Source of the DNA: Riptortus pedestris
Lineage: Eukaryota > Arthropoda > Insecta > Hemiptera > Alydidae
DNA length: 64,000 bases
Assembly: GCA_019009955.1 (NCBI GenBank)
Contig: CM032232.1
Span: 134,597,001 to 134,661,000 of the forward strand
Direction: 5' to 3'
Shown piece by piece: positions 48,901 to 57,401 of the stretch. A program made the translations under genes and the position numbers. Numbering within the stretch: position 1 is the stretch's first letter; each line of letters starts with the position of its first letter. The notes under the pieces were generated by a model. That model searched no databases and had not been told where the DNA came from. It was given only the letters and a program-made list of their open reading frames with translations.

Positions 48901-51566
48901 GATAAATAGAGAACAATGCCTTGTGTTCGGTGTTCCAGTTCAAAGTATAATCTGCTTAGTTCTGACATTTGCTTGTTTAAAAAGCACATCATGAGAACAA
49001 ACTCAATAACTGATTTCTTGTAAGAAAAATCCACTAACAAGAAAAGAATTTTATCTCTTTTTAGAATGTTAGAAAAGCTGAAAGTTTCTTTCGTGCATTT
49101 ACACCCAATATACAGCCGATTTTTCTTTTTTCCTTTTAAAATAAATAAATGAACTATGAAATAGTAAATGGTTTTCTCCTTCCAAGTGGAGAAACTCCTA
49201 AAGCATGTAAAATACTAATAAGCTGAAACACTTAAATTCCATATTAAAAAATGCAAAGATTACTGAAATCTTTAAAAATGCTCAACAATTTAAAGCACCT
49301 AAGGGAGACATCTGTGAGAATAAATTTGTAATGTAATGTCCATAAAATAATTAAAGTAGAAGATGAGAGTAACAAAAAAAAAATAGGGTATCATTTTAAG
49401 ACTTAGTGAATTATAAATGGAGCTGCTGCGTCTTCTTTGTTAAAATATACAAAATACCTTCAAACATATCTTTGCATTTAAATGGTATAACTCATAATAC
49501 CTTACTTCACAATCTTAGCCCGAGAAAGTAATTTTGAGGCAATACTTTTGGCCATGAAAAGTATTCATTTTCTGATTTCAAAGAACTTAAATTGTATAAT
49601 TCTATAAATCATATAAACACAGAATTTCTGGAGTACCAAATATTGATTTATAATCATACAAAATTGCATGAGTCATAATTTATATATACATAGATTTTAA
49701 AATTTAACAATAGGAGCATATATTTCTTAAAGAAGTACACCTTGTAAATCTTATAAAACATCTTATTCGTATAGTAGTAGGGTATTTTATTATTAAGATT
49801 TTAGGAATTGAAAAAACGGCTATTTTTTTTAAAGACTAAATGTGAATGATAAATGATTTTTGTCTTTAATTTAAGCACAATCATTCCCATCTCCTACAAC
49901 TAATTTAATAAAATTGTCAATATGTGTTTAATCAGAATTCATATTGAACCAGAAAATGAGGATGTGTTTAAAAGTATAGCCAATATGCCAGCAAACATTT
50001 TTTAAACGTGCAATTACCAAAATTGTGTTACAAAAAAAAAAGTTACTAAATAAATAAATTATTACTGTAAATGAGAAGGAAATAGGATGCATACTCTGTG
50101 TTCAATTCTGTGCATTGTTAAATCAGAATGAGATGTATTTTTTTTTTCTTTCCCAAGTAGATTACAAATTCATACATTCACAGAACACTTTTTGGGTTTC
50201 TCAAAAATTATGTCTATTTTGATTGAGGTTTGATCATAATTTGCTATCGTGTACAAATACACTACCACTGTTAATCGTAATCATCTCAGGAACTTCTAAG
50301 GCTGTCATTTTATTCAAACTATATAGTATCAAAGAAAAATGAATTTTATGAAGCAAGGGTTGAATGGTTTTTAAACATTGAATGTTGTCAATGATGAATT
50401 TTCATGCCAATAAAAATGAAAAAAATAAAATACAGCTCCAGAGCACGAATTAATAATAATCAAATTATGTAGAACAAAATGTTTTTTTTTCTCTCAGCAA
50501 ATAGTCCGTCCTGCGTCTGGGAGTGAGCTAAATTATACTGCTTTATAAAATGATGGTAAATTTGAATAAATGATATTTTATATGAGTTAGGCTTAAAATA
50601 TTTTTAAAATAGAAGTAAGAATGTAAATGCAATATTTATATAAAATTTGAATGGTCACAACTGAAAACAGGAAATAGTGTGGACTTAATTTTATGTATTT
50701 CCACACAGTGTTTTGGATTGATTAAAATAATAATAGCTTGGATTTCATTACACTCCTTAACACACATATTAACACCTTATATAATAGGTATATGAAACTA
50801 TAATAACAGGAATAAATATTAGTAAAAACGAGTAAATTACAATTTATATGTAACCATGTAAAATTTCTGTTCAATAGAATAACTGTTAATCTAGTCAATT
50901 AAACTAATGTTGACAGAAGATATTTAAATCCTTGAGAGAAGTTTCTCTTCGATAGATTACTTATCTTATTGTTTACAAATGGGATACAAATAACTACAAA
51001 AATTGGGGAGACTAATGCAAAGGAAAACGTACATAAAGCAGGAAGATTTGTTTCATGTATAAAAGCAGCAGGAGTTTAAAGCAAAACATACCTTCTAAAG
51101 TGACAATTTTCCCAGCTCTTTTGAGAGCTTTGACAGCTTCATCATGTGTTGCTTCTCTCAAGTCTTCTCCATTAACCGAAAGAATTGCATCACCGACATA
51201 TAACTGTTCGGTTTGATCGGCTGCCATACCTTTAAATATCTTCGATATAAGGATGGGCATCTTATTTTCTTTGCCACCCTTAATGGAAATCCCAAGTCCA
51301 TTGTTATCCGATTTAATGACACGAACTAAACGCTTCTGATTTGCTACAGATTCTGGTACTTCGTTCGAGTCTAAAGTACCTGTAGTCGATTCAAGAGTGT
51401 TGTTATTGTTATTCAAGGTGCCATTGAGGGCAGTGGAATTTTCATAGCTCTCATCGAGACTGATGCTGAGGTATTCTTCTTCGAGCGTCACATAAACCCT
51501 GTACCACTGCCCTCGGACCTGAGTCTCTAGAACACCAGATCTCGCAAAACCAACATCAGACATCAT
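33537..51566 (-). CDS. Syn1: Alpha/beta-type syntrophin, complete (7 exons, 494 residues)
   Basis: Membrane-associated adaptor of the dystrophin complex. The PDZ recruits channels, kinases and nNOS-type ligands, while PH2 and the C-terminal SU region bind dystrophin or dystrobrevin. Exons in transcription order: 51566-51092, 43920-43732, 41063-40849, 39551-39397, 37001-36820, 34800-34625 and 33629-33537. They join with GT-AG introns into one 1485 nt frame. Domains: N-terminal half of PH1 (residues ~8-40), an Asn/Ser/Thr-rich linker (43-75), PDZ (~79-163, with the NGLGISI ligand-binding loop), C-terminal half of PH1 (~200-265), PH2 (~293-440) and SU (to 494, ending [13 protein letters not shown]). 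Human syntrophins are about 505-540 residues, so length is normal. ATG at 51566 is chosen because an in-frame TGA lies 24 nt upstream (51590-51588) and the context is AAAG-ATG. The 3' end converges with the dynein gene. Confidence 0.95.
33890..34022 (+). repeat. Family A remnant, 3' end only
   Basis: Contains gtcttttactagataggatc, a diverged ..gtgattacaaccaata block and ctcatttccttttagagata, a decayed terminal hairpin. It lies in the last syntrophin intron. Confidence 0.55.
34052..34563 (+). repeat. Family A element, both ends present
   Basis: Begins aaaaaaagtcaatcacacag and aaacagatttcccatgtg. The core includes gatttcagctgctaacgaac. The end is abbreviated, with cttaagggaaatctcctagt at about 34545-34563. 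It lies in the last syntrophin intron, antisense to the gene. Confidence 0.75.
34625..34800 (-). CDS. Syntrophin exon 6 (end of PH2)
   Basis: Begins GA TGT GTC after a strong T-rich acceptor. Encodes [20 protein letters not shown] through [20 protein letters not shown] and [10 protein letters not shown]. The F.LLWLDFG end of PH2 is typical. Donor ATT|GTTAGT is non-consensus at +3 but gives the phase the last exon requires. Confidence 0.92.
34901..35060 (+). repeat. Family A fragment, 5' block
   Basis: Starts aaaagtctgtcacatagggg, then gatgatctcatctcaccatc and tctctatttctcccatgg. Nothing of the core or the 3' end follows. Lies in syntrophin intron 5. Confidence 0.65.
35197..35290 (+). repeat. 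Family B SINE, 3' part
   Basis: Contains gagtaccctggctagaaagg, taacctatagataccccatc and gtggatgttaataaataac. Head absent. In syntrophin intron 5. Confidence 0.6.
35395..35555 (+). repeat. Family B SINE, diverged
   Basis: Head region gaacctagagttataggttc then agttcctgca (box B-like), body cttagtccaacactggctaa. It abuts an oppositely oriented copy at 35558. Confidence 0.65.
35558..35783 (-). repeat. Family B tRNA-derived SINE
   Basis: Minus-strand copy: (ATT)n tail at the left, aatgtccactttttgttact, body ttatctacatgttatcaccg, head cataactcacaggcgtaatc. Forms an inverted SINE pair with the copy ending at 35555. Confidence 0.8.
36046..36628 (+). repeat. Family A element, best full-length short form
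   Basis: About 580 bp and complete. 5' AAAAAAGTCTGTCACACAGG, AAGCAGATTTCCCACGTG, internal aacggccgaactagctttt, C-tracts, gatttcagccattaacgaac, gagcgttaacagacaaatat, a (TA)n tract at about 36499-36554, then a degenerate hairpin and ctgctaaaa. It lies in syntrophin intron 5, antisense. A long homopolymeric C run (36368-36382) is typical of several copies. Confidence 0.85.
36820..37001 (-). CDS. Syntrophin exon 5 (PH2)
   Basis: Completes Arg, then [40 protein letters not shown] and [17 protein letters not shown]. The only donor that keeps frame with exon 6 is TTCA|GTAGGT, ending in phase 1. Another GT four bases later (GTAG|GTTTTT) would break frame. Confidence 0.9.
37733..38291 (+). mobile_element. 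hAT-superfamily transposon remnant
   Basis: About 560 bp. The right end reads aaaggttgcccgtacctg, preceded by gcggcccgcaaacgta, typical of insect hAT ends. The left end is a diverged gtggacaaccaccgg. An approximate 8 bp target duplication (gtgtaata / gtgtagat) flanks it inside a family A copy. It is internally deleted and keeps only the transposase C-terminus. Confidence 0.75.
37842..38030 (+). pseudogene. hAT transposase C-terminal dimerisation region, remnant
   Basis: Frame 37842-38030 reads [20 protein letters not shown], then [14 protein letters not shown], and ends [24 protein letters not shown] followed by .TRLTD..L is the hAT dimerisation signature. The catalytic region is absent, so the gene is dead. 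Confidence 0.85.
38565..38940 (-). repeat. Family D element fragment (single unit plus terminal motif)
   Basis: The reverse complement matches the array at 55795-57342: gtttagttcggttcagtcgt, ttctgttatgtacatgcttg, aggcctcccttataac, and the terminal stretch tagtagtaatacatgtactg and tttcataaaattc. Lies in syntrophin intron 4. Confidence 0.65.
39397..39551 (-). CDS. Syntrophin exon 4 (start of PH2)
   Basis: Encodes [14 protein letters not shown], then [20 protein letters not shown] and [12 protein letters not shown]. The W..VFG.IT...L.LY...PWS.E.WASP pattern matches syntrophin PH2. Acceptor TTCTTATAG, donor CAAG|GTAATA, ending in phase 2. No long open frame marks this exon; it was found by translating the region by eye. 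Confidence 0.92.
39790..40717 (+). repeat. Family A element, long form
   Basis: Carries a long (TA)n tract (39848-39900) and a GA tract near its left edge, two internal modules (ttttagccattaagaaatat and atttcagtcattaatgttta), and a clear 3' end (gattcccctaaagggaaatc + tactaaaa). The 5' terminus is not clear. Lies in syntrophin intron 3, antisense. Confidence 0.75.
40849..41063 (-). CDS. Syntrophin exon 3 (end of PH1)
   Basis: Completes the split Glu codon, then [31 protein letters not shown] and [15 protein letters not shown]. The RTFELHSPD...C.LR and A..W...LH motifs are the C-terminal half of split PH1. Acceptor ATTTTACAG, donor CAG|GTATTA, phase 0. Confidence 0.95.
41457..41681 (-). repeat. 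Family B tRNA-derived SINE
   Basis: Left (ATT)n tail, taacgtccactttttgctat, tctagccagggtgggatcaa, box B region in gcaggaatcgaaatcgtcac, right end cacaggggctagcctgagcc + cc. Near-direct repeats (attatcaatt / attaccaatt) flank it. In syntrophin intron 2. Confidence 0.85.
41977..42087. repeat. Imperfect palindrome with a 10 bp perfect stem centre
   Basis: The centre CCACACGAGC-gac-GCTCGTGTGG (about 42031-42053) is a perfect hairpin. Outside it, acaacttgagtgaaa pairs with tttcacgagagttgt, and gtgaaagtag with ctactttcgtcac. Downstream, tctgtaatcg (42110) recurs inverted as cgattacaga near 42538. Likely a foldback MITE in syntrophin intron 2... more precisely in the intron between exons 3 and 2. 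Confidence 0.65.
43405..43684 (+). repeat. Family A element, 3' half
   Basis: Core tttttcgatccaactaaaaa and the 3' block (ggtaggatcgatgggcattt, gagtacaaccataataactg) end in a partial hairpin gatttccctgaaggggg. It ends 48 bp from syntrophin exon 2, on the intron side. Confidence 0.75.
43732..43920 (-). CDS. Syntrophin exon 2 (end of PDZ, PH1-C)
   Basis: Begins by completing Val, then [20 protein letters not shown], typical of the strand that leaves the syntrophin PDZ. Continues to [17 protein letters not shown]. Donor CCAG|GTAAGT is consensus. A family A repeat ends 48 bp beyond the exon in the following intron. Confidence 0.94.
44031..44205 (-). repeat. Family B SINE
   Basis: Contains tttacatccactttgcgcta, tatcacccttttctagccag and tcccaggtaagaatggaact. 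The head end is decayed. In syntrophin intron 1. Confidence 0.75.
44489..44620 (-). repeat. Family B SINE, head missing at an inverted repeat
   Basis: (ATT) tail, ttgcccactttatgcaacta, ccattttctagccagggtag, ending gcccaggtaggaac exactly where the palindrome at 44621 begins. The missing head may have been lost when the palindrome formed or inserted. Confidence 0.7.
44621..44880. repeat. Long near-perfect inverted repeat (snapback)
   Basis: Arms of about 112 bp (44621-44733 and 44769-44880) are nearly identical in reverse complement, e.g. aaatagggcaatattttctt versus aagaaaatattgccctattt. The spacer is about 35 bp. The outer ends are ctaattttcgaaaaat and attttt caaaaattag. Transcribed, this would form a strong hairpin within syntrophin intron 1. 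Confidence 0.85.
44905..45075 (+). repeat. Family B SINE
   Basis: ggctcaggctgtttgtctca, box B gggttcgattcccacctgg (near canonical), gtcccaccctggttagaaaa, short tail ataaataatac. Lies on the other side of the palindrome from an opposite copy. Confidence 0.8.
45885..46120 (+). repeat. Family C dispersed repeat
   Basis: atgagccttagaatgttaaa + atttcatatttaggact, ccccttttgagagaaattta, a G-run and gtatagaacctgtc. Collinear with the copy at 7095-7345. In syntrophin intron 1. Confidence 0.7.
46572..46803 (+). repeat. Family B tRNA-derived SINE with 13 bp target duplication
   Basis: Head ggggctcaagttaactatgt, body agtcccaccctggctagaaa, tccc aattagccacggtagc, tail ttatgttataata. Flanked by perfect 13 bp direct repeats ATGATTTAAATTT (46559-46571 and 46804-46816). 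In syntrophin intron 1. Confidence 0.9.
48385..48509 (-). repeat. Second tRNA-derived SINE family (family E)
   Basis: The minus strand reads gcagtggttcagtggtaaag (box A-like), then caagctcaaatcctgggatt (box B-like) and gcgaactaaattttatttag. The segment after box B matches the minus-strand copy at 61040-61210. No tRNA fold is closed, so this is a SINE, not a tRNA gene. Confidence 0.6.
48600..48720 (+). repeat. tRNA-like SINE head, unclassified
   Basis: gcagatagctcagtggtaga is a good box A, and ttggtatgatcccgg is a degenerate box B about 80 nt downstream. That spacing and the lack of an acceptor stem argue against a tRNA gene. Confidence 0.4.
48965..49038 (+). repeat. Family A remnant, 3' end
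   Basis: Contains aaaaagcacatcatgagaac, actcaataactgatttcttg and taagaaaaatccactaac, a decayed terminal hairpin. Lies in syntrophin intron 1. Confidence 0.45.
51092..51566 (-). CDS. Syntrophin exon 1 (start, PH1-N, PDZ)
   Basis: Encodes residues 1-158: [20 protein letters not shown] opens PH1, then a low-complexity linker with five consecutive Asn, then PDZ motifs [32 protein letters not shown] and [15 protein letters not shown]. The donor GAAG|GTATGT splits the Val codon in phase 1. A second ATG follows directly at 51563. Confidence 0.96.
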
Positions 51567-52490
51567 CTTTGACAGGGCACCAAAGGTTCAACAGTACTTA
51601 ATGTCAAGAAATTTTAATGCCAAAGTATAGCTTCCAATGCAAGCAGACAAACATGATTCTGGTGATAAGTAATTACACTCTCCTTCTACAAAAATATCCA
51701 TAAAATAGGCCGAAAAGACAATATTATACCTCCTATCAAAGCAATTGAATTTACATTTGGTCAGTGTTATAGGCCTGTTTTCATTAAATATATTATTTAC
51801 ATCACTCCTGTTTACTTACGAGCCGTCTTTACCGAAATTAAAAAAATTAAATAATAGTTAAAGAGACAAATTTTTATTTTGAAATGCATCTAGTTATCGT
51901 TATAGACCGATTAATTAGGAAGCCATTGTAACACTGAAGCAAACTACTACATTTGACCGACAGTGTTGCAGTCCCTGGACACATAAGAAGTAGAAATCTC
52001 TCACTAAGATAGATGGGGCGTTTAGTTCCCTAAGTACACATAGAGCGCTCTGTAGGTGCTTTATGGAAATATACCCCACTCGCTAAACGGAACAACCCAA
52101 ACTTAATAAACTTACTATCAAATTATTTGCTAAAAATTAATGGAATACATTCTAACTCTTTATTTGTAGAGCAATAAAATCATTTCTACATATAATCCCG
52201 AATTCCTCTTCAAGTAATATTTAAATTTGGTGCAAAAAGACAAATAAGAGTTTCCACCGCGCTAGATCTTATATATATTATTTTAATAAATAGTAATAAT
52301 TAAAACAAAGTCTGCCACCCGGCACCCTCTGTTGTCGGGTAATCACACAAACGCTCTATTGGCAACACACAAAAATCCACCTTAATCTCTTATAATAGAG
52401 CGTGTTAAGTTCAGAAAAAGGGAAACTATCTCCACTCTCCTTAGTTAGACAAGCCTATCCATACCGACCAATGCATAGGTATAACTGGGC
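51567..52490 (-). promoter_or_regulatory. Syntrophin 5' UTR / probable promoter region
   Basis: About 0.9 kb of higher-complexity sequence between the syntrophin start codon and the first upstream transposon debris. It holds a perfect palindrome AGAGCGCTCT (52042-52051) and an inverted pair of the related decamer (acgctctatt at 52351-52360, aatagagcgt at 52394-52403). No TATA box is convincing and the transcription start cannot be placed. A 5' non-coding exon further upstream is possible. Confidence 0.4.
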
Positions 52491-52540
52491 CTCAGATAAA
52501 AACGGGCTTCTTAAAAATAATAATAATAATAAGAGCATTC

Positions 52541-53164
52541 CTTTTTCCGTCAATGAAAAATAAGTTCCTATTAAATTGATCCTGTCACATAGGAATAGAT
52601 GGAAATGAAAAAGCAGATGTAGCAGACAGAGAAGCCCACCAACTCGACTCCATCACTCCAGCAACAATTATATATTAAGAGCTCTATCAACCACTCAAAA
52701 AAGGTATTGATAAAAACTGGCAACAAATGTGGAACGAAATCCAGAACAATAAACTAAAAACTATTAAAACCTCCATCCGTCCATGGAAATATTTGACAAG
52801 AGACAACAGAAGAGATGAAGTCGTATTAGGAAGACTCCGAATAGGGCACACAAGATTTATGCATGGTTATCTTATGACAAAAGATCAACCCCCGATTTGA
52901 GGGAAGTGACAGACTTGACTATCTACAACGTATTAATAGAATGACATACGTGCATATACACATATTCGAAATGCATGCAATATTTCCAATAATATAGCAG
53001 TGGCCCTTAGGGATGGGAGATAAAGAGAGCTACATAAATTGTTTAATTTTGTGAAACATACAAATTTATATAAAGACAATTGAATTACAAGTTTTTTGTA
53101 TCCTCGATTATGTTGTTTAAATTTTAAATGGCGATATGGATGAGAATATAATAATAATAATACA
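52541..53164 (+). pseudogene. I-clade-like LINE, RNase H 3' fragment with (TAA)n tail
   Basis: Frame 52586-52900 reads HIGIDGNEKADVADREAHQL, a TAA stop (52676-52678), ELYQPLKKGIDKNWQQMWNE, then RRDEVVLGRLRIGHTRFMHG and Y to TGA at 52900. In a shifted frame LTIYNVLIE follows, a remnant of the LTVEHILLEC motif. HIG..GNEKAD is the RNase H1 end and LGRLRIGHTR the segment after it. The 3' end is (ATA)n/(TAA)n at about 53148-53162. Degraded and inactive. Confidence 0.8.
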
Positions 53165-55613
53165 AATTACAATATTTACACCGGCCCATGTGGAAAGTGA
53201 TTCTCTCTTACATAAACACAGTTTACTCTCAAAATGCAGGTACTTAACCAAAACGAGAGTTATAGATATTACAGGGCGATGATAACCTAGTAGTTTTTCG
53301 CCCTAAACCTTATGAAACAAACAGATCCCCAGTGGAGCACAGTAGAGTGCATCCGACACCTACCGGGTGTCTACATTCAGCAATTTTTTGGATCGGAAAC
53401 GTTCTAAAATCAGTCCGAGGCCACATGTTTATAGACAAATTTGGATTGAGGCCAACTGCAGATCCATCCGAATCATTTCCATACTCACATGCTCCATCAG
53501 AAAATTTTCTAAAAAACGCCAACTCCATTGTAAGACAGTAATTAAGCTGGATTCGGACAAGTCTCGCTCACATCAACAAAAAATACAACTGCTCTTTTGA
53601 GATTAAACTGTGCATCATTATTGAAAACCTTCCTAAAAGGTTCCGGACTGAGTGGTTAGGGATGGACGTTGAGAAAGCCGACTTTGGTGGGAGCTAACTA
53701 TTGGAAATCGATTCTTTTATTCCAAGACTTTTATTGGGAAACCTCTAAATTTTCTGACTTTTCACACCAATCTTTTAGAATATCGCTTATTGATGGCATG
53801 TTTCTCGATAGCCACCAACATATTTTGAACATGCTTTAAGTTGTCGGTGAGAGTCTCATGAACAGTTCTGAATCCTCCGGAATGTGTTATAGATGGTTTA
53901 TGGATCAAGAATCCCCTTCGTATTTTGATTTACCACGTCTAGTAGGAAAATAAATCGCGACTGGTCAACTAGAATATCCAGCGGTACTATTCACCGACCA
54001 AGCCATAATGAAAGAAATATTTACTTCCCAGACACTGCTGAAGCACACCATCATAGGAGTGTAAGACAAATGTCAGTTAGTTGTTCAAAGCCTTATTATC
54101 TCCGTTAATAATTAAACATTTTAACAGGGACCTTGTTAACACAACTTTAACTTTCAATATGTATTAAGCGGGTTTCGATCAAATGCTCCTTTCTGAAGAT
54201 AATTTCAAATTAGTACAGGAAAATGTGTTGCGTTTTTTGTGTGATTTATGCCTTCCCATATGCAAAAATAAATGTCCTTTATAAAATCATTTACAAATTT
54301 GATTTTTTGTCATATAAAAAATCTTAAATAAAATATGCCTTTCCATTGAAAATTCGTTAGGTGTGCCGAAGGACAGGAAGAGGTTAGAATGTAGTTTTCA
54401 ACGTTCTTAGGAACTCTACAATTAAGACCTATAAAGTTTCATTTCGAAATTCCCATAAGTCTAGAATAAAAGTGGAATGGGCAGGGAGTATGAAACACCC
54501 TGTAGAGAAAGAATATATGTTATCAGCTATAATTTTATTTACAGCTCCCTGTCCTCTATTATTACTACACTTGGAAGCTACTAACCTAGAAAAGGAACGT
54601 TGACTACCGCAGATGCAGCAGTGTCCATGAGGCGAGATTGAGCAGTAAAGTAAGTGTTGCATTTATCTGATGCCATTTCCACTGGACAGCAAGCTGTGTT
54701 GAAGCTCTAGGTACCACAAGTCTTAAAAAGCTGGAAGAAAAGATCAAGCACATAATTCCAGTTTCTGTGGCTATACCACTGAAATTTCAAAACCTGTTAT
54801 CTTGGATGGACCAATTGCTGCGGAATTGTCAAAAAATTTCGCACTTATGGCTCCTGGTAAGGGGCTATTTATTTCAACTTATAAAAAGTCATGAGGATTT
54901 ACGTTCACAGCCCTATCATCATCTTGGAGATGGTCTCACAACAAAATGTGCGTGCTCAAACATCATTTTATTTAAACAATTTCTTAAAAAAAACACATAT
55001 ATCACCTTTACCAGAATTATATATATTGAATGCGTGTCACTTCGATAAATGGGATCTACGTATTCTGATGCTTCACTTCAGTGGAGGTAAGACTACGGGT
55101 TGTCACTTCCGACAAAAATGTCCAACATTGTATATATCCTACCTAGGAAATGTCAAAAGTTGCAAGGCTGTACGCAGAATGGGTCACTAAGAAAGCCGCA
55201 GTGTGAGGAGCTGGATCATTAGCGGAGAGATGCTCTGGATTGACTGCCCCTAGCTGGAGAAACAGCAGAACCCATGAGTTCCACGAATGACTCATATCCG
55301 GTGGGGTGACGATCGGATTCTCAGTCCCACAACAAACATACGATGTTGGGGGTAAATTGTTAAATGCAATTTACTTAAACGAAAGAGCCTGGCTTCTCCT
55401 GTAAAATTTGACAATTCTGACAGTGTTCCATAGCGAACCTGACGAATCTTACACCAAAATACTCAGGACATAGAGCTGGGTCTCTTTTCCAGGTATCTAT
55501 ATCATCACCTGATAATGGCAGCATATCTGCCGAAAACACGTTACTATAAGAAATACAGATATTTGCGTCAGAAAGTTTTTTCATTCTACTTTCAGTTTTC
55601 ACTTATGGTATGG
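53165..55613. other. Unassigned 2.4 kb, higher complexity, no gene recognised
   Basis: Less AT-rich than its surroundings, with short open frames on both strands (e.g. 53310-53528 -, 53332-53541 +, 54429-54662 -, 55375-55602 -). None shows a recognisable domain and none has supporting splice structure. It may be an old, unrecognised transposon or unique intergenic DNA upstream of syntrophin. Confidence 0.4.
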
Positions 55614-55747
55614 TTTTAGCTGAGTTCCCTTAAGGGAAATCAACTATTGAGGTCGTACTCATGATGCGAGTTGTTTCCGAAAAATTTCTTCAAATGTCCA
55701 TCGATCCTACTCAGGAGATGACGAAAACAAGGTCCGTTCAAAACTAA

Positions 55748-55794
<47 letters not shown>

Positions 55795-57340
55795 TAGCTC
55801 AGATACCCGGCTTCGTCCGGGAATTCATTTGAGGGTGAACGGTGATGGTGTACTTTTGGCAAGGCTTTACTTTGCACAATATTTTGATATTTACCCGTCC
55901 CAGTGTTTAGGGTTAACACCCGTCGTTTCAGTGGATTTGTTAATAATAAAATTATTTTTTTATGTATGACTTCACTGTCCTGCATATTGTCATATTTCCC
56001 GTTTCCTGTGCATTATGCATAGATTTGAATTATTAATGAGAAAATATTGACATACATTTGAATCATTTTATTCATTTGAGGTACCTGGTAGTTCATATTG
56101 AAAAGAAGTGTTGAGCAAATTTCTCTAAATAAATAAACAACTTTTGTTATGTGCATATTTGCCGAAACCCCAATAGGATATCACTATTTTTAATTTCAGG
56201 CCTCCCTTATAACCCCCACTCCTGACCGTCCCTAGAAATAGTATGGCTTATTATAAGGAAGGCGTTAGTGCTAATACACATACTGAGTGTTTTATTTAGT
56301 TCGGTTGAGTCTTTTGTGCCAAATAAAATTGTTGACTCCCGCTATAATTTTTAGCGTATAACGCCTTTATACTTCGGTATACGACGATGGTGTATATAAA
56401 AAAAGTTTCTCTAAATAACAAAATAAACAACTTTTGTTATGTGCATATTTGCCGAAAATGCTATAGGAAACGAAATATCGCTATTTTTAATTCCAGGCCT
56501 TCTATATAACCCCCACTCCTGCCCGCCCCATGAAATGTTAGTATGGCTTATTATAAGGAAGGCGTTAGTACTAATTCACATACCGAGTTTGGTTTAGTTC
56601 GGTTGAGTCTTTTGTCCCAAATAAAATTGTGGACTCCCTCTATAGTTTTTAACGTATAAATCATTTATACTTCCGTATACTGCAAATGTGCATATAACAA
56701 AAGTTACTCTAAATTACAATATAAACAACTTTTGTTATGTGCATATTTGATGAAAAAGCAGTAGGAAACGAAATATAGCTATTTTTAATTTCAGGCCTTC
56801 CATATAACCCCCACTCCTGCCCGTCCCTAGAAATGTTAGTATGGCTTACTATAAGGAAGGCGTTAGTACTAATTCACATACCGAGTTTGGTTTAGTTCGG
56901 TTGAGTCTTTTGTCCCAAATAAAATTGTGGACTCCCTCTATAGTTTTTAACGTATAACTCATTTATACTTCCGTATACGGCAAAAGTGTATATAACAAAA
57001 GTTACTCTAAATTACAAAATAAACAACTCTTGATATGGGCATATTTGCTGAAAAAGTAATAGGAAACGAAATATTGCTATTTTTAATTTCAGACCTCCTT
57101 TATAACCCCCACTCCTGTTTGTCTTAGAGAATATTAATATAGCCTAAAGTCTAAGTTGGGCTAGTAGTAATATACATACCAAGTTTCATAAAATTCGGTT
57201 CAGCCGTTTATGCGTGAAAAGGTAACAAACAAACAAACATACACGAAAGAAACAAATTGCAGTTATGGTGTCTTTGACATGTGAAACGAAAAGTTATCGT
57301 GAAATTTCGCAAAAAAAATCAATGTACAGACAGAGCTCAC

Positions 57341-57401
<61 letters not shown>

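Larger units (their letters stand above)
46817..51091. other. Proximal part of syntrophin intron 1, mostly unique AT-rich DNA
   Basis: Holds a family E fragment (about 46905-46975), a possible family B tail fragment (about 48110-48180), the family E SINE at 48385-48509, a tRNA-like head (48600-48720) and a family A remnant (48965-49038). From 49040 to 51091, the part next to exon 1, no repeat is recognisable. It could hold first-intron regulatory sequence. Confidence 0.4.

Noticed and set aside
51594..51700. Upstream extension of syntrophin exon 1
   Set aside because: An in-frame TGA at 51590-51588 precedes the ATG, so the frame cannot be extended without an unseen splice.
53636..53710. tRNA-Ser-like stretch (gactgagtggttaggg ... 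ggaaatcgattc)
   Set aside because: Only part of a box A is convincing; no cloverleaf could be drawn and there is no second copy in the window.
56138..57110. CRISPR-like array
   Set aside because: Units of about 295 bp are contiguous tandem repeats without short spacers, in a eukaryotic transposon.
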